From contig CM070721.1 in the NCBI GenBank assembly GCA_036346275.1, positions 7,700,452-7,764,451 of the forward strand: DNA of 64,000 nt. Reading direction: 5' to 3'. This document shows positions 32,351 through 44,330 of this stretch, piece by piece. The first letter of the stretch is position 1. Each line of letters begins with the position of its first letter. Under the pieces are notes generated by a model. The model worked only from the letters and a program-made list of their open reading frames with translations, had not been told where the DNA came from and made no database searches. This DNA comes from Otatea glauca (lineage: Eukaryota > Streptophyta > Magnoliopsida > Poales > Poaceae). Position numbers and translations under genes: made by a program.

Positions 32351-34982
32351 TAAAAGAAGAGGTAGGCGCGGATCTTAGGTGGGCGGGAATTTGACGAAGT
32401 CATCTGTCGAGATCGGATTTTCGAATCCGAACCCTCTGTGTATAACCTGTGCTGGTCCAGGAAAAGCTAGCACACACAATGAAAACAATGATGACAACAC
32501 ATCTATATCACGAAGCACATAATATTAATTAAGCAAAAGAGTATTAGTCTTATGGCCAATTATTACAAAGAAGCAGCATCATAGCTTAAGTTCAATAAGA
32601 AAACAGCGAAAACGAAATAACAAAAGCAAAGTAAGCCCATCCATTTGCCTAACAGGCAATCGACTGGGATTCGCTTCCTAGCATTCCGGATCACCTTCGT
32701 CGTAACCACAAGCGTAGAAATCGTAGTCACCTTCAGCTTCTGCGAACTCTTCTGTGGAAAGTTGGGGATGTTGCAAGGGTGAGCACAAAATGTACTCTGC
32801 AAGTCTTGGAAACATAATGCATGATAACTATATGCAAGGCTAAACAATTGAAGGCATAATATGGCTCTTTTAGCATAAAACAAAGTTTAACTGTAAATAC
32901 TAATAGTAATTTCATAAAGCATCATTTGAACAAAATGTAATAGCATAGTAATTGAATTTGATTTGACAATTAAAGTAGGTTCCATCTACCTGACTGGCTC
33001 CATCCGCTAAACCATAACCCGAGAGTTCCATCTGCTCTCGGATTCCCAAACCATCATTTTCTTTTAAAACAAAACAATGAAATCTACAATATGCAAGCGT
33101 ACCTCGCCTGCCCTTGACCGTGGGCACGGCTACTTAAGTAGTTTTAACTCTGCAGAGTGTGTACACTTTACCCACAAGACATGATCGACTCTTGTTGCCA
33201 TGCAATTAACACACTTTCTTTGGTGTGTCGGCAGAGAGATCATGACAAGGCCTTTACAATGTACAACCCCACTATTAACCTCGTCCGCTAAGGTTTCACC
33301 GCTGTTAGGGTTCTAGGCGCCAAGATGAAGCCCCTCTTGCGCTTTGCCAAAGATCTCATCACTCACCAACTGGCGAAGCTAATAATGAGATGCACAAATT
33401 ATTTAGCCAAGTCGTACCCATATAGACTTGTGGTTGTACGATAGTGCTCAGTCCATGGTAACACACGCTTCGGTCCTTAATTGACTAGGGCGGAACATTC
33501 ACATACCAAGGTCTCGTGCTTTCTGCACCCGCCAAACATCCATCCGCCCCGGTCTAAACCATTTCCACTTTATTTTACTTAAATCACAGCAGCAACACCA
33601 ATTGCCGCGATTTCACAAATAAGTTTAAACAACATTTGAAATGATTCCCATAATGGCATAATACCGAAACGTTTAAGTTGGACTAAGCAATTCTACCATT
33701 CCATGCTAATCTACTGGATATCACCAAATAAAATAGCCAGTATATATCATCTAGGGTGTCAAAGGTTCGACATGATCAATACCTATGAGGGTATAACAAA
33801 CTGGAATTTAACTAAACCTTAAGACTACATTTAAAGTACTTTGCATAAAAGTAAGCATGCATAATTTAAAAACAACATAACATTTTCATAAAATTTGGGA
33901 TCAATATGTTCAAGGAAGACTTACCTTCGTTGCCTCTTATTGGTTCTACCTCCGACTGTTGATTTGCTTGAACTTCGACTGCGTCGTCTACACGCGAAAC
34001 GAGAGCAAATAAATAAAACAAATTCAAATAAAATTCAAAAATTGAAAATAATGGTACTGGAAGATAGATCTTGAATTTAGATGAATTTAGAAATTTGAAT
34101 CACTGGAATCGGAGCTTGAACGAAGGAGAACGGGCTCCTAGAAGATTCCCACATCAGAAATTCTGAAAAATCAGAGAGGTGACACGTGGCGCAATCTGAT
34201 TGGCTGGAATTTTGGATTTTTCTGGAAAATCAGAAAAAGAAAAGAAAAACCGACTGACACGTAGGGTCCACGCGTCAGTGGCTCGGTAGACTGCGTCCAC
34301 CGAGGAAGGAGATACCGACGTGGCGGCCACGCGGCGGCTAGGGTCGACGTGGCGACCACGTGGTCGACATCTGGCGGTGACGACGCGCGCGGCGCTGAAC
34401 CGAGGTGGCGCCGACGCGCGCGGAGGCGAGGCGACGCGGCTCGATCGAGCCCGTCCACGCGCACGCATCCATCGGGTCGAGGCGGTCGGACGGCGGGGGC
34501 GCGCGGTGACGGCGGCGTGGCGATCCGGAGGCGCTGGTGGCGATCGGACAGCACGGCTTCACGGCGAGGGGCGGTGGCGGCGGCGCTGGCTCGGGCACAC
34601 CGGAGCCAAGGAAGAAGATGCAGCCAATGGGGCAAAGCGCGATGAGGCGGCGCCGGGCTAGGGGCAAAATGAAGGGGACGACGCGGCGAGTCATAAGTGA
34701 TTAAAAACAACGGCGGAGGCTCACCAGCGATGGCAAACGGCGACGGAGAAGATCTCGGGACGACAGAGGAACTTCGGCGAGCAATATCTCCGCGACGGAA
34801 GCGTCTCGGGCGTTGAGGCTTGAGGCGGCGGGTGCGGCGCGAGGAGGCGAACCTCGGGTTGGGTACAGCAGCGGCTTAAATAGCCTGGGGAGGCGTGCGC
34901 GGCACGGACGCCGAAAACGGCGCGGAGGCGGCTAGGGTTTCGACGGCGGCGGCGAGGGGCGACGTGGCTGCATCGCAACCAT

Positions 34983-36866
34983 TGATAGCATCTAGGCACC
35001 CCTCAATTCTATTACTGTATTATTATTGTTTTGGTATTGATGACTAAGTTTGTAATACTCAAAGCTTTGAAGAAAATAAGCTGGAATCTATGATGGAACA
35101 AGTTGGGCTAACAAGATTAAGGTATTCAGTTTATAGTTTATGACTTGGGAGATGTTTCAAGTCAAATAGCTTAGGTCTGTTTTCTTTTTGGTTGTCCAAA
35201 AGAGAGACTTTGCACAAGCAAATAAGTTGTTAGGCAAAGACAAAACTAGATCTCTCGGAGCATAAGACACTTAGACTTTATCCTTATGAAATCATATCTC
35301 TTAATACAACGGACCAAAGTTTATCTATCCTTTTCTTCAGTCCGTTGCGTACCTTGAAACTATTTTACGTCAAAACTCCCTTTTAATATCTGATCATTAG
35401 ATATTTGTTTTCTTATTCACATATCCTTGATTAAAACCTTTTTGAAAATCATCCGATAGCCAAAGGTTTGCCTATGTATGACAGACCAAAATATCTTCGG
35501 TTTCCCATCTACAGCAGACCAAATATTTGGTCCGACACTCTTTCAGTTTATAATTTTTGGCCGGACTAAATCTTTGATGTCCTTTTGAATCGAAACCTAA
35601 AATGAGTTTTCTCTATCTTCAAAAGAATTTTACTCAGGAAACGGACCAAGCATTCGTGTTTAAAATATCTCAGTTCATTGCTAAAATAAAAAGCTTGGAT
35701 AAAAAATTTATCTCTCTTGAAAAGGTCCTTGGCACCAATCTTCTGAAAAGTCCATGTATGACGGACCAAAAATTTGAAATTTGGTCCGACGTACATGTGT
35801 CTCTGTGCCAGACCAATCTTCTGAAAAGTCCATGTATGACGGACCAAAAATTTGAAATTTGGTCCGACGTACATGTGTCTCTGTGCCAGACCAATCTTCT
35901 GAAAAGTCCATGTATGACGAACCAAAAATTCGGTCCGACGTACATAGGTCTCTATACCAGTCCTATCTTTTAAAAAGTCCATGTATAACGGACTAAACAA
36001 ATTGGTCGGTCGCTCAGTTTGTCTCTCAGTTGTATGCTGGACCATCCTCTATGAGTAACCCATATACTACGGACCAAAATTTTTGATTCGTCGTGAACTC
36101 TCAAATTTGGTCCGTCATACACACATCCAGTATCGCTAGACACTGATACTTAGTCCGTTGTACGTGTATATTTCTGTTGTTTCTGACATCTGACACGTCC
36201 AACGGCTACTGTAGCAAATGTAACGGCTACTTTCACTCCAAATGACTATATAAGTATTTCCTAAGCCATCTTCCACGATATAGATGAACTCCTTACACTT
36301 TGGTATTGAAAAATAGCTCTCATTCTAAAAAAGGAGTCTGTGCTTCATCTTCACACAAAAATTCTCATATATCTCTAAGTGTGTTAGCTCCAAGTCAGTG
36401 TCTAGTTGTGTGAATTGCAAAGTAAACCAAGAGACAGGATTTGTGCAAAGTTTATTACTCTTGGATCTTAGTGATCCTAGACAGCTTGGAGGAAGTGAAC
36501 AGTGTGACCTGTCCAAAGGTGTTTGTGGAAGGCAACTGTATTTGTGAGAGGTTTGGAACTCACCTCACTCGAGTAGTGAAAGAGTTACCTGAGTGATCGC
36601 CAGAGCTACTGCGACTAGCTTTGGAGAAGCAGAACTTCGAAAGAAGTGCTTCAACATGGATTGAGAGTGCGGCTCTGAACCACGGGATAAATCTTTGTCT
36701 CTCCTGTGTCATTTCGTTTATTGCTTTCGCTGTTATCATTAGTTGTTTGAATTCTGTATTATCCTTGTAGTAAGTTGCTCTTTGCTAAATTCAGTTAGTT
36801 GTTTAAAATAGTTAGAACTTATTGAAATTGCCTATTCACCCCCTTCTAGGCCAACTCGATCCTTCA
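34983..36866 (+). repeat. Nested copia-type solo LTR, about 1.9 kb
   Basis: It interrupts the gypsy LTR. It starts TGATAGCATC and ends 'cctattcacccccttctagg' plus CGATCCTTCA, the typical 3' end of SIRE-like LTRs. The flanking 5-mers ACCAT and ATCAT match at 4 of 5. Internally it is dense in GGACCAAA and TTTGGTCC words. No coding sequence. Confidence 0.7.
35734..35965. repeat. Tandem repeat, 78-bp unit, three copies
   Basis: Units start at 35734, 35812 and 35890 with 'accaatcttctgaaaagtcc'. The first two are virtually identical and the third has a small internal deletion. Because 78 is a multiple of three, long open frames appear on both strands by chance. Each unit holds a quasi-palindrome with 18-bp arms around GGACCAAA/TTTGGTCC. 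Confidence 0.92.
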
Positions 36867-37314
36867 ATCATCCACGTGGCGCGCATCGGACGGCTCGCGC
36901 GGCGCGGATTGGGCTGAGGCGAGGCGGGCTGAGAGAGGGAGAAGGGAGTGGGCCGCATGGGAGAGGAAATGGGCCGCGAAAATGGGCCGACAGAAGGATT
37001 CGACCCGGAAAGGGTTTTAGATATTAAAATATTTTTCGAATTAATGAAATTCCAGAAATTCAAATAAAAGCAAATAAATTCAAATAAATAGCAAATAAAT
37101 TCAGAAAAATCTTCAAAAATATAGAAAAAAATTCCTTGCGGCATAATGAAGCTAACTAAAACTGAAAATCTTTTGTTTGATGGATAGGTTAGCCAAATTA
37201 AATCCTTTTATAAATAGAAATTTCATATTAAGCTGAAATTAATTAAAAAAACGCAAATGGTTCATTTTCAAATTTAAACATTCTAAAACTCCAATTTTGG
37301 GATGCTACATCATC

Positions 37315-38058
37315 CACCAACCAAGTTATGCTTGGTTTCTGCCTAAAGCTTTTCTAAGAATCTGCTTTCGGAGCTTACGGTGGAAAAACCATGAAAAACA
37401 ACTAGCTTCTTAATTATGGAATGCAGAGATATCGTATTCATATACATATAGATTCATCTGAAGAACCTCTCCATTTCGGAAAACACTTTTGAACAAACCA
37501 TGTTGACCAAGGTAATAGTATTTTGGTACAATGCGACCAAAATGCCCTTCGATAACATCTCAAACATGACTAACAAGGCATGGAAGTGGGATGAAGATCG
37601 ATAGAGTTAGGTCTTGTTTGGAATGTTGAAATTTTCTCGATTCCAATGAGAATTGAACTATTTTGTGTGGAATTCATGTGAAATTTCTACGTTTCAAATT
37701 GGGCCTTAATATAGGTAATCTAGGAAAACAAACATACATTGTAACGCACAAGTGCCAATTATTTAGGAAAGAAAATTTTAGTCCAAAGTGCAAGTATTTA
37801 GAAACTGATGGAGTAGCTTACAAGGGAGGTGGGGTGATGACTAGAGCAGGCAAAAAAAGCTTGTTTCCATTACGGTGGTTAATAGGCTCAAAATTGAAAT
37901 GAGTTTATTTCAAATGAAAAAATTTAACAAGGTTCAGCTTGATAGTTTCTGTTAGCTCGAATTTGAAGAAGCCACTTAAATAATAAATAAAATAATTTTA
38001 TATTAAACTATATCAATTCTAAAAGAAAATTTAACAAGTCTTAATCTTGATACCAGTC
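37315..38058. other. Intergenic, nothing firm recognised
   Basis: The word 'aggtcttgtttggaatgttg' at 37611 resembles a Tourist-type MITE end, but no matching partner end was found. No gene. Confidence 0.45.
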
Positions 38059-38061
38059 TTA

Positions 38062-38283
38062 GGGTCTATTTGTTTTAGCTTTTGATTCTGGATTTTGACC
38101 CCAAAAGTAGAATAAAAAAACAAAGTCCGATTCTAGAATTCGATTCTCACAATCCAACCCACCCATATACACTAGAATCCACAATCCACTTCATATGTGT
38201 TATTGGATTCTAGCTTTTGAAGAATCAGCTTCTATAATTTAAAATTAGCTTTTAGAGAATTCAAAGATGAGGCAAACAAACCT
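38062..38283. mobile_element. Tourist-like MITE (PIF/Harbinger type), 222 bp
   Basis: The left end GGGTCTATTTGTTTTAGC and the right end (reversed AGGTTTGTTTGCC) are related, with TTA on both sides (38059-38061 and 38284-38286). Non-coding, AT-rich. Confidence 0.7.
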
Positions 38284-38286
38284 TTA

Positions 38287-39360
38287 GTGATGGCTGACGA
38301 GAGATTGAGAGGTCGAGAAGCTACAGAAGCCAGTCTCACTTGGTATCTTTTCGAGGAGTGAGTGCATGTTACACATATTTCCATTCGGTCTCGACACGGT
38401 CAAGAATTCAACAGGGCACGCTAGTACGCTGCACATAGGACGCCCGATTGTTACTTTTCGCGTTGCTCTCCGACGTTCTCTGACCCATATATTCTTGCAT
38501 ATCGACTCACATGCACACTTTCTATCGACAGATGTTTACCGTTTTTCGACGATAGATGTTTATATTTTTAAGTTTCTTCAATAAATAATAGGTTATATAC
38601 CATCAAGTATGCGATTTAGTCGTGAGACACTGTAATGTGTTTGTGGTATTACTATAAATTGTATCTTGTCGTTTAATTGATTAGATCATCAATTGATCAT
38701 TTAAATAGACAAGCATACGACTATGTAATGATCATATTTTGTGGATCATGGATATACAATATGAATATAATTATATGGTGAGCATGTTATTGAATAGACT
38801 TATTATGAAACACCGGCATTACATGTGTGTCATCGATTAGTTTCATATAATGTTTATGATTGATTCTCTGACTTGAGACATACATGGATCCTAACATAAG
38901 GATCGTATTATTTGATGATATTACTGATTGTTATCCGTAATAGGATAATTATATTACGTACACTCTGGAATATGTTGAGACATGTGGAGGGTTGTGCATG
39001 GTCAACATGGAATTTTATCCTTCTCATTATAGGGGACAAAAATGTCTTAAGGTCACTTGAAGAAGATAGACTAAAGAATGTGCATGGCTATATCCGAGTA
39101 GGTTAGGGTGTCAACTGCTTAATCTATTTAGTCTAGTTTTAGATATTCGAGAAATAATAGATCATTAAACAACATAAAGATGACGCATATCTCATCTCGG
39201 GTTTAACCTTGATATCTAAAATTGATAAAAGGATCGAACATATATTCGTTAATGACTTATCGGACAAATGATATCCATTTGTTCTGGAAAGTCAAATGTT
39301 CTGCTATGAGCCACTAATTACTTGTGTGCCGAATGGTGATTTGATATACTACCAATATCA
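38287..39360. other. Unassigned repeat-like sequence
   Basis: AT-rich sequence with no supported open frame. With the hAT element at 39369-40142 removed, it runs on into 40151-40450, so the two flanks belong to one older sequence. That sequence may be a decayed retroelement, but I cannot classify it. Confidence 0.4.
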
Positions 39361-39368
39361 TAATATGC

Positions 39369-40142
39369 TAGGGATGAAAACGGATCGGATACGAACGGAT
39401 AATGGCTATGCCATATTTTTTTTCTCGGATACGAATACGAATACGAATAACCCGGATACAAATATGAATAATATCGAATACGGATATAGAGCGAATATGA
39501 ATTGAAACGAATACGGTCATGGATATTTATCGAAACATGAAAACCCTTTAAATTATACACACAAAATGAAAAAACGTAACTAGTTTATGTGCTCCAAACA
39601 TTCACGAAGAACATATAATGACCCAAGATTTGTATTCTTTGTTGAATTATATTTAAAATAATAAATTATGTATTTATGAGTTTTTATGCATTTTTATCTA
39701 CTTATTTAAAATATTTTCCTATTAAGGACCGTAGTGTTTAAATTTTCAAGAAAACTTTAAAATTTATAAAATCATGAAAATAATTTTTTAAAATGTTAGA
39801 TTATGTCAGGAACTTCCATAAAAAAATTCGTAATTTTTGAATTTTGTTTGCCAATTTTAATAATTAAAATTTGATTTATGGATTAATTAAAATAGAAAAC
39901 GATTTTGAAATTCAAAAACCTTTTTAGGCCAAAAGAGTAGCCTTAGACCAGCCCATGTGCATATTCCGATATCCGACCTATAAATATCTGGATTATCCGA
40001 ATCCGTATCCGACGGATAGTGAGCTACTGAATTCGTATCTGTTTCCGATCCGATACTATTCAACAAATATCCGATCCGATAGAATCTATATTCGAAAATT
40101 GTTTGGATCGATCGAAAATTATCCGATCCGTTTTCATCTCTA
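39369..40142. mobile_element. Ac/Ds-like hAT element, family A, non-autonomous
   Basis: A 774-bp element with ends TAGGGATGAAAACGGATCGG and its near-complement CCGATCCGTTTTCATCTCTA. The 11-bp Ac/Ds terminus TAGGGATGAAA is exact at the left. The 8-bp flanks TAATATGC (39361-39368) and TAATAGGC (40143-40150) differ at one position. Subterminal regions hold 'gatacgaatac' words in inverted arrangement. No transposase. Confidence 0.92.
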
Positions 40143-40150
40143 TAATAGGC

Positions 40151-41190
40151 CTACTTCATACACAAGAATGAGAACATAGTGGTTTGTTAATAAATAATTA
40201 ATATATATGGAATAAGTCCTTATTTGATTTGAATTATTTGAATATGAAGCAGTAAGCCTATATGGTTCGAAATAATGTAATAAGAATTTAATAGGGAGTT
40301 AGTTCGGATAAGGATTTGAATTGAGAAAGTTTATCTCGGATCCTATTCGCTTACGAAATAGAAGTGTTTGGGCCAAATTTGGTTCTACCTCCCTCAATTA
40401 TAAATAAACACACACTTGGGCTGAAAAAGGATAACCCAAATTGAGAGACTAATTCCGGAGAGAACCAAAAGGACCGTGCTGACGTGTGGAGTCTTCTTCC
40501 CATTTGTGTGGATACTTGTGAGACGAAGCTGCTATCGCCTCGTCGTGCTAACGTGATATGACATGTTCTTCTTTCACTGCTGAGAAGTCGTATTTGCGTA
40601 TCAAGTGATAATAACCCTATTATATATAAGTTCAGATCATATGCAGCGAGTTTTATAAATTCGGATAGATAAAAAGTTTTAAAATTGCTTTCTCCACGCT
40701 GCACTTGTTTCCCAGCATTGGCTTCGTCCAGATGAACACACGCAAAAACACGCACGATGCAGCTCTTTTTAAGGCTTTGCTTCAGGCTTCAACACTGGCG
40801 ATGCACTCAGGTTGCGCACACTTCATCGATCGCTTTGGCATCACAATTCACAAAGCCTGCACCGCATGCATGCCTGCCTGCCTGCCTGCCTGCCTGCAAG
40901 ACCAAACTATTCCGTGAGATTCCATCTCCTTTCTCTGATCTCCAGCTTGTACATGCGAGCGCGCGCGTACGTTCACGAGCCTTGGCGCGCCAGCAGCTAG
41001 TAGCATCTGCTGCGACTCTGCAAGTACGCGCTGACTGCTGAGCGAACAGCGTCGCGATGGCTATGGGTATGGCTGCTGCGTGCGCGAGCGGTAGAAAGTG
41101 AAAGTAACTTTTGGCCTCTTGGTGCGCTAGCTCTGCAGGGAAGGTAAAAAGAGAGGAGGAAGAAGACAGAAGCGATTTTTTTTTCACACC
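40151..41190. other. Unassigned, with a (TGCC)n microsatellite at 40868-40898
   Basis: AT-rich at the left and balanced from 40690. A run of TGCC units lies at 40868-40898. Open frames around it on both strands show no family resemblance. Confidence 0.45.
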
Positions 41191-43730
41191 TATTTACTGT
41201 GCGAACATAATTACAAACGAAAAAAATCTCTTCCTAACCACGAAAACATTGAGACATGACACATCTCACATGTCTCGCTCGTATACCACAGTAGGTCCGA
41301 CTACTGTACCTGTGTTGCCACCCTGCCGAGCCGCCCTACTGCGATAGGTGCATGTCATACTTTCGACCTCTTACCGTGGTACATGAACGTGACAGGCCTG
41401 TTGATGCTTCCGAGATAGGGGAGAGCAATTTTTGCAATTGTGTTCGTACGGAGGCTAGATTTGCAAAAAAATATATATGTATGCAAGGGGGCTAGAAAAG
41501 CTAAGAATTTCAAAACAGAGGACGCATACAATGACACACACCGCACGTACCGGTGACCAGTGAGGTTAGAACTATATTTACCGGATTTGCTATAAACTCT
41601 TGTGAATCGTGAACCTGATTCATCGAATCCAAACTAGTTTAAGATATAGGGTTTATGTTCACAGTAAATTTTTTTTTAAAAAAATGATGAATCATAAATC
41701 CAAATCACATACCACAACTCACAAACAGCGTCATCCGCTAAATATGGTTTGAAGGAAGGTAAACAACGCGACCATGTGTGAACCGCGAGGAATGAGCAGG
41801 GCTTTGTACCGCGAGGAATCACTATCATTGCACCACGGCCTTTAATTTGCATAATACTATTCAGTACTTAATCAGCATAGAGCCTTTCGGTGGCTACCGT
41901 GCGGCTATCGATCTTAGGATAGGGAAATCTCAAATCATTGCATTTGTAGCATTACTGCATGAGTTTCAGTAGCATCTTAAGATGACTGAAGACGGGCGGT
42001 ACTGGTGTCGGAATCGGATACGCCCAGCACATCTGAAAATTTAAAAAGTGTTACAAGATTATCTTTCTAATGGATCAAATTTATTAATTGAATTGGTTCT
42101 AATTTAGTAGTTTGGGATTTTAAAGTCTTTAGAACTATTTGTATTGTACTGTTAGTAAATTTTAAATATATGTGTTGAATATATAAATTTACGAAATCAT
42201 CGTATAAAACTATATAGTTATACGTGTGAAGTGTGCACCATAACGAAAATTTTCTAGTTTCGACAACTGGACACGAAGTAGTGTACTGCACTATACATGG
42301 GGAAGTGATGATTTTTCTAGCTCTATTTTCTTCGTTTTTCTCAAATCTAGTCCCCTTCCACCACAATTTGCAAATCTAGCCTCCTCCGTCGTGCGGAGGG
42401 AGCTAGATTTGTAAATTTTGACAGGAGGAGTCTGGATTTGAGAAAAATGAAATAAAATGCTAAAAAAAAATCGTCACTTCATACATGGGCATCTTCTTGT
42501 TCATTCCATGTGCTCTTGTTTTATGCTATAGACAAGACTCTCCATGGATTGCAGGTCAGGCCCCATGTGATGTTTGTTGGATGAAAACACGGAGTACTGA
42601 CCGTGTAATGTGATTAATTCTGAGGTACAAAATTGCCGAACCGCACTGTCGTGCTTTTCAGTATCAGGTGTTCCTATCCTATGCATGTTCGAGTCATGAG
42701 TCACAGTATTCGTTTGGTATGTAGTACAAATATATATACTAGATCAGAGAGGCCACCACATGATCATATGCCACTATACCGTACAATCAGTCATGCTACT
42801 GGTACTACTTAGGTCTTGTTTAGAGATCTATTTCTCATCAGGATCTATACGGAAGGGCCCATTCACATATATGTTGGTCATAAATAGTCCTCCAAAATAA
42901 GGTCTTACTGTAGCAGCGGAGATGATTTCTATGCAGTAAAAAATGGGACGGCAATTTAAACATTTCCCAGTTCTCAGCTCTATCTGATTGAGCCAACAAA
43001 TAACTCGGATCATCAAACAACGCATCGTTATTTGATTCAACGATCCACGTGCAGCTGCACTCTCAATGAAACTGCACTTGATCTCAATTTGTATTGTAGC
43101 ATACGCAAAAGAGAGCTACCAGAAAAATAAGTATAAAGAAATCACCAAGAGGAACTGTATCTCCTATGTATCGTTTTTCGACAAGTACCTTCAATGTATA
43201 TTGAAAACAGAAAGAAAAGAAGGTAGCTTAATCCGTGTGTTTCAAATGGAGCCTAAATTGACCGAGATTTGCATTCATCATTTTCCTTATAGAGTTTTTA
43301 TCATCCTTAAGAGGTATCATAAGGTACCACTAAATTATTACTCTTAAATTTTTATACCTGTTGATATCTCTGTCTTTTAATTTTTTTTTACCTTTTGGTA
43401 CTAACTCAATGAACTTCCTTCATCCAAGTTCATAAAGTATATTTTTATGATCTTATCCATAAATATAAGGCGTATTTTATATTCTAATGCAAAATTAGTG
43501 CGATGTTCCATCTATACATTTAATAATATCTATCTTTACTTTATATTTTCTACATACATGTATTGACCATAGTGCTTAGTGATAATAATCAGGAGTAATC
43601 TCGTTAATTTTGATAATTTTTTTAGTATATATGTCTAGAAAAAATAAGTCTTATTCAGATATATTGCAGTAATCTTTTTAAAAATGTCTCTTGTTTGCCG
43701 TACAAAAAAGAATGCTAAGGACATATGGTG
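41191..43730. other. Intergenic with old repeat fragments
   Basis: Words such as 'ggaggctagatttgcaaa' (about 41452) and 'gagctagatttgtaaa' (about 42400) recur in the 2.5-3.2 kb and 46.5-47.9 kb regions. 42120-42265 matches 2262-2430. No gene is recognisable. Confidence 0.45.
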
Positions 43731-44059
43731 TGTCCGCGCCAATTTCTGCTACAGGTAGCCTGGTAGGCCTGGTTTTGTTTCTTCGCTTTTGGGGTGCATG
43801 AGTGCAGGGGCTGCCGCTCTAGCAAGAGACAAAAAAAGTGCTCTCCACCTTTGCCCCCCCCGCCCACCCCACCCCACCACCACCACCACCATGCAAAGCT
43901 GGTTTTCTTCTCCAAAGCAGCTGATGCATACAGGTGATACAGCAGGCAGAGGCGCCACCTTTTGTCGCTCACGAGGAATCCACCAAAAACTTGCTTTTGC
44001 TGAAAGTCTTGCTCCTGTGTGCTGCTTTGCCGGTGCTGTTGTTTGTGGTTGTTTGTTGT

Positions 44060-44330
44060 TGGCACGGTTAACAAAATCGACGAAAATTGATCGAAATTGC
44101 GAAAACCGATCGTATTGAGCCAGTTTGAAAAACTAAATCGATCGGTAAACTGGTCAAAAATCGATAAAAATCACTTAAAAATCGGCCACAAGAAAAGTTC
44201 AATTCACCAATTGATTTTCGGTGAAAATCGACCGATTTTCGAGAAAATCGATCGATTTTTAAATTTTTTTTAAAATTTTTAAAACCGTTTGATTTCGAAA
44301 CCCTTCGATTTTTGACGATTTTCGTGATAA
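44060..44330. repeat. AT-rich element dense in AAAATCGATCG words
   Basis: The words 'aaaatcgatcg' and 'cgatttt(c/t)g' alternate in both orientations, making this stretch highly self-complementary. It resembles the subterminal part of a hAT-like non-autonomous element, but I could not set its ends. Confidence 0.45.

Larger units (their letters stand above)
32405..37309 (-). repeat. Ty3/gypsy-type solo LTR, about 3.0 kb, interrupted by another LTR
   Basis: On the minus strand it starts TGTAGCATCCCAAAATTGG and ends CCGATCTCGACA, with the 5-bp duplication TCATC at 32400-32404 and 37310-37314. No internal domain or second LTR is present, so it is a solo LTR left by recombination. Without the insert at 34983-36871 it measures about 3.0 kb. 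The length and terminal words fit grass gypsy LTRs of the chromovirus (Tekay-like) type. That lineage call is from memory and tentative. The GC-rich part at 34250-34980 yields overlapping frames on both strands that I do not regard as genes. Confidence 0.85.

Noticed and set aside
34154..34710. Several overlapping open frames of 90-180 codons
   Set aside because: They lie inside the gypsy LTR in very GC-rich sequence where stops are rare. Arg/Pro/Ala-rich translations in all frames are composition effects.
35566..36045. 159-codon frame with a repeated 'HTWTFQKIGLAQRHMYVGP' segment
   Set aside because: It is generated by the 78-bp tandem repeat, whose length is a multiple of three, within a non-coding LTR. 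The opposite strand is open too.
40812..41000. Repeated 'CLPACLPA' peptide
   Set aside because: It is produced by the (TGCC)n microsatellite.
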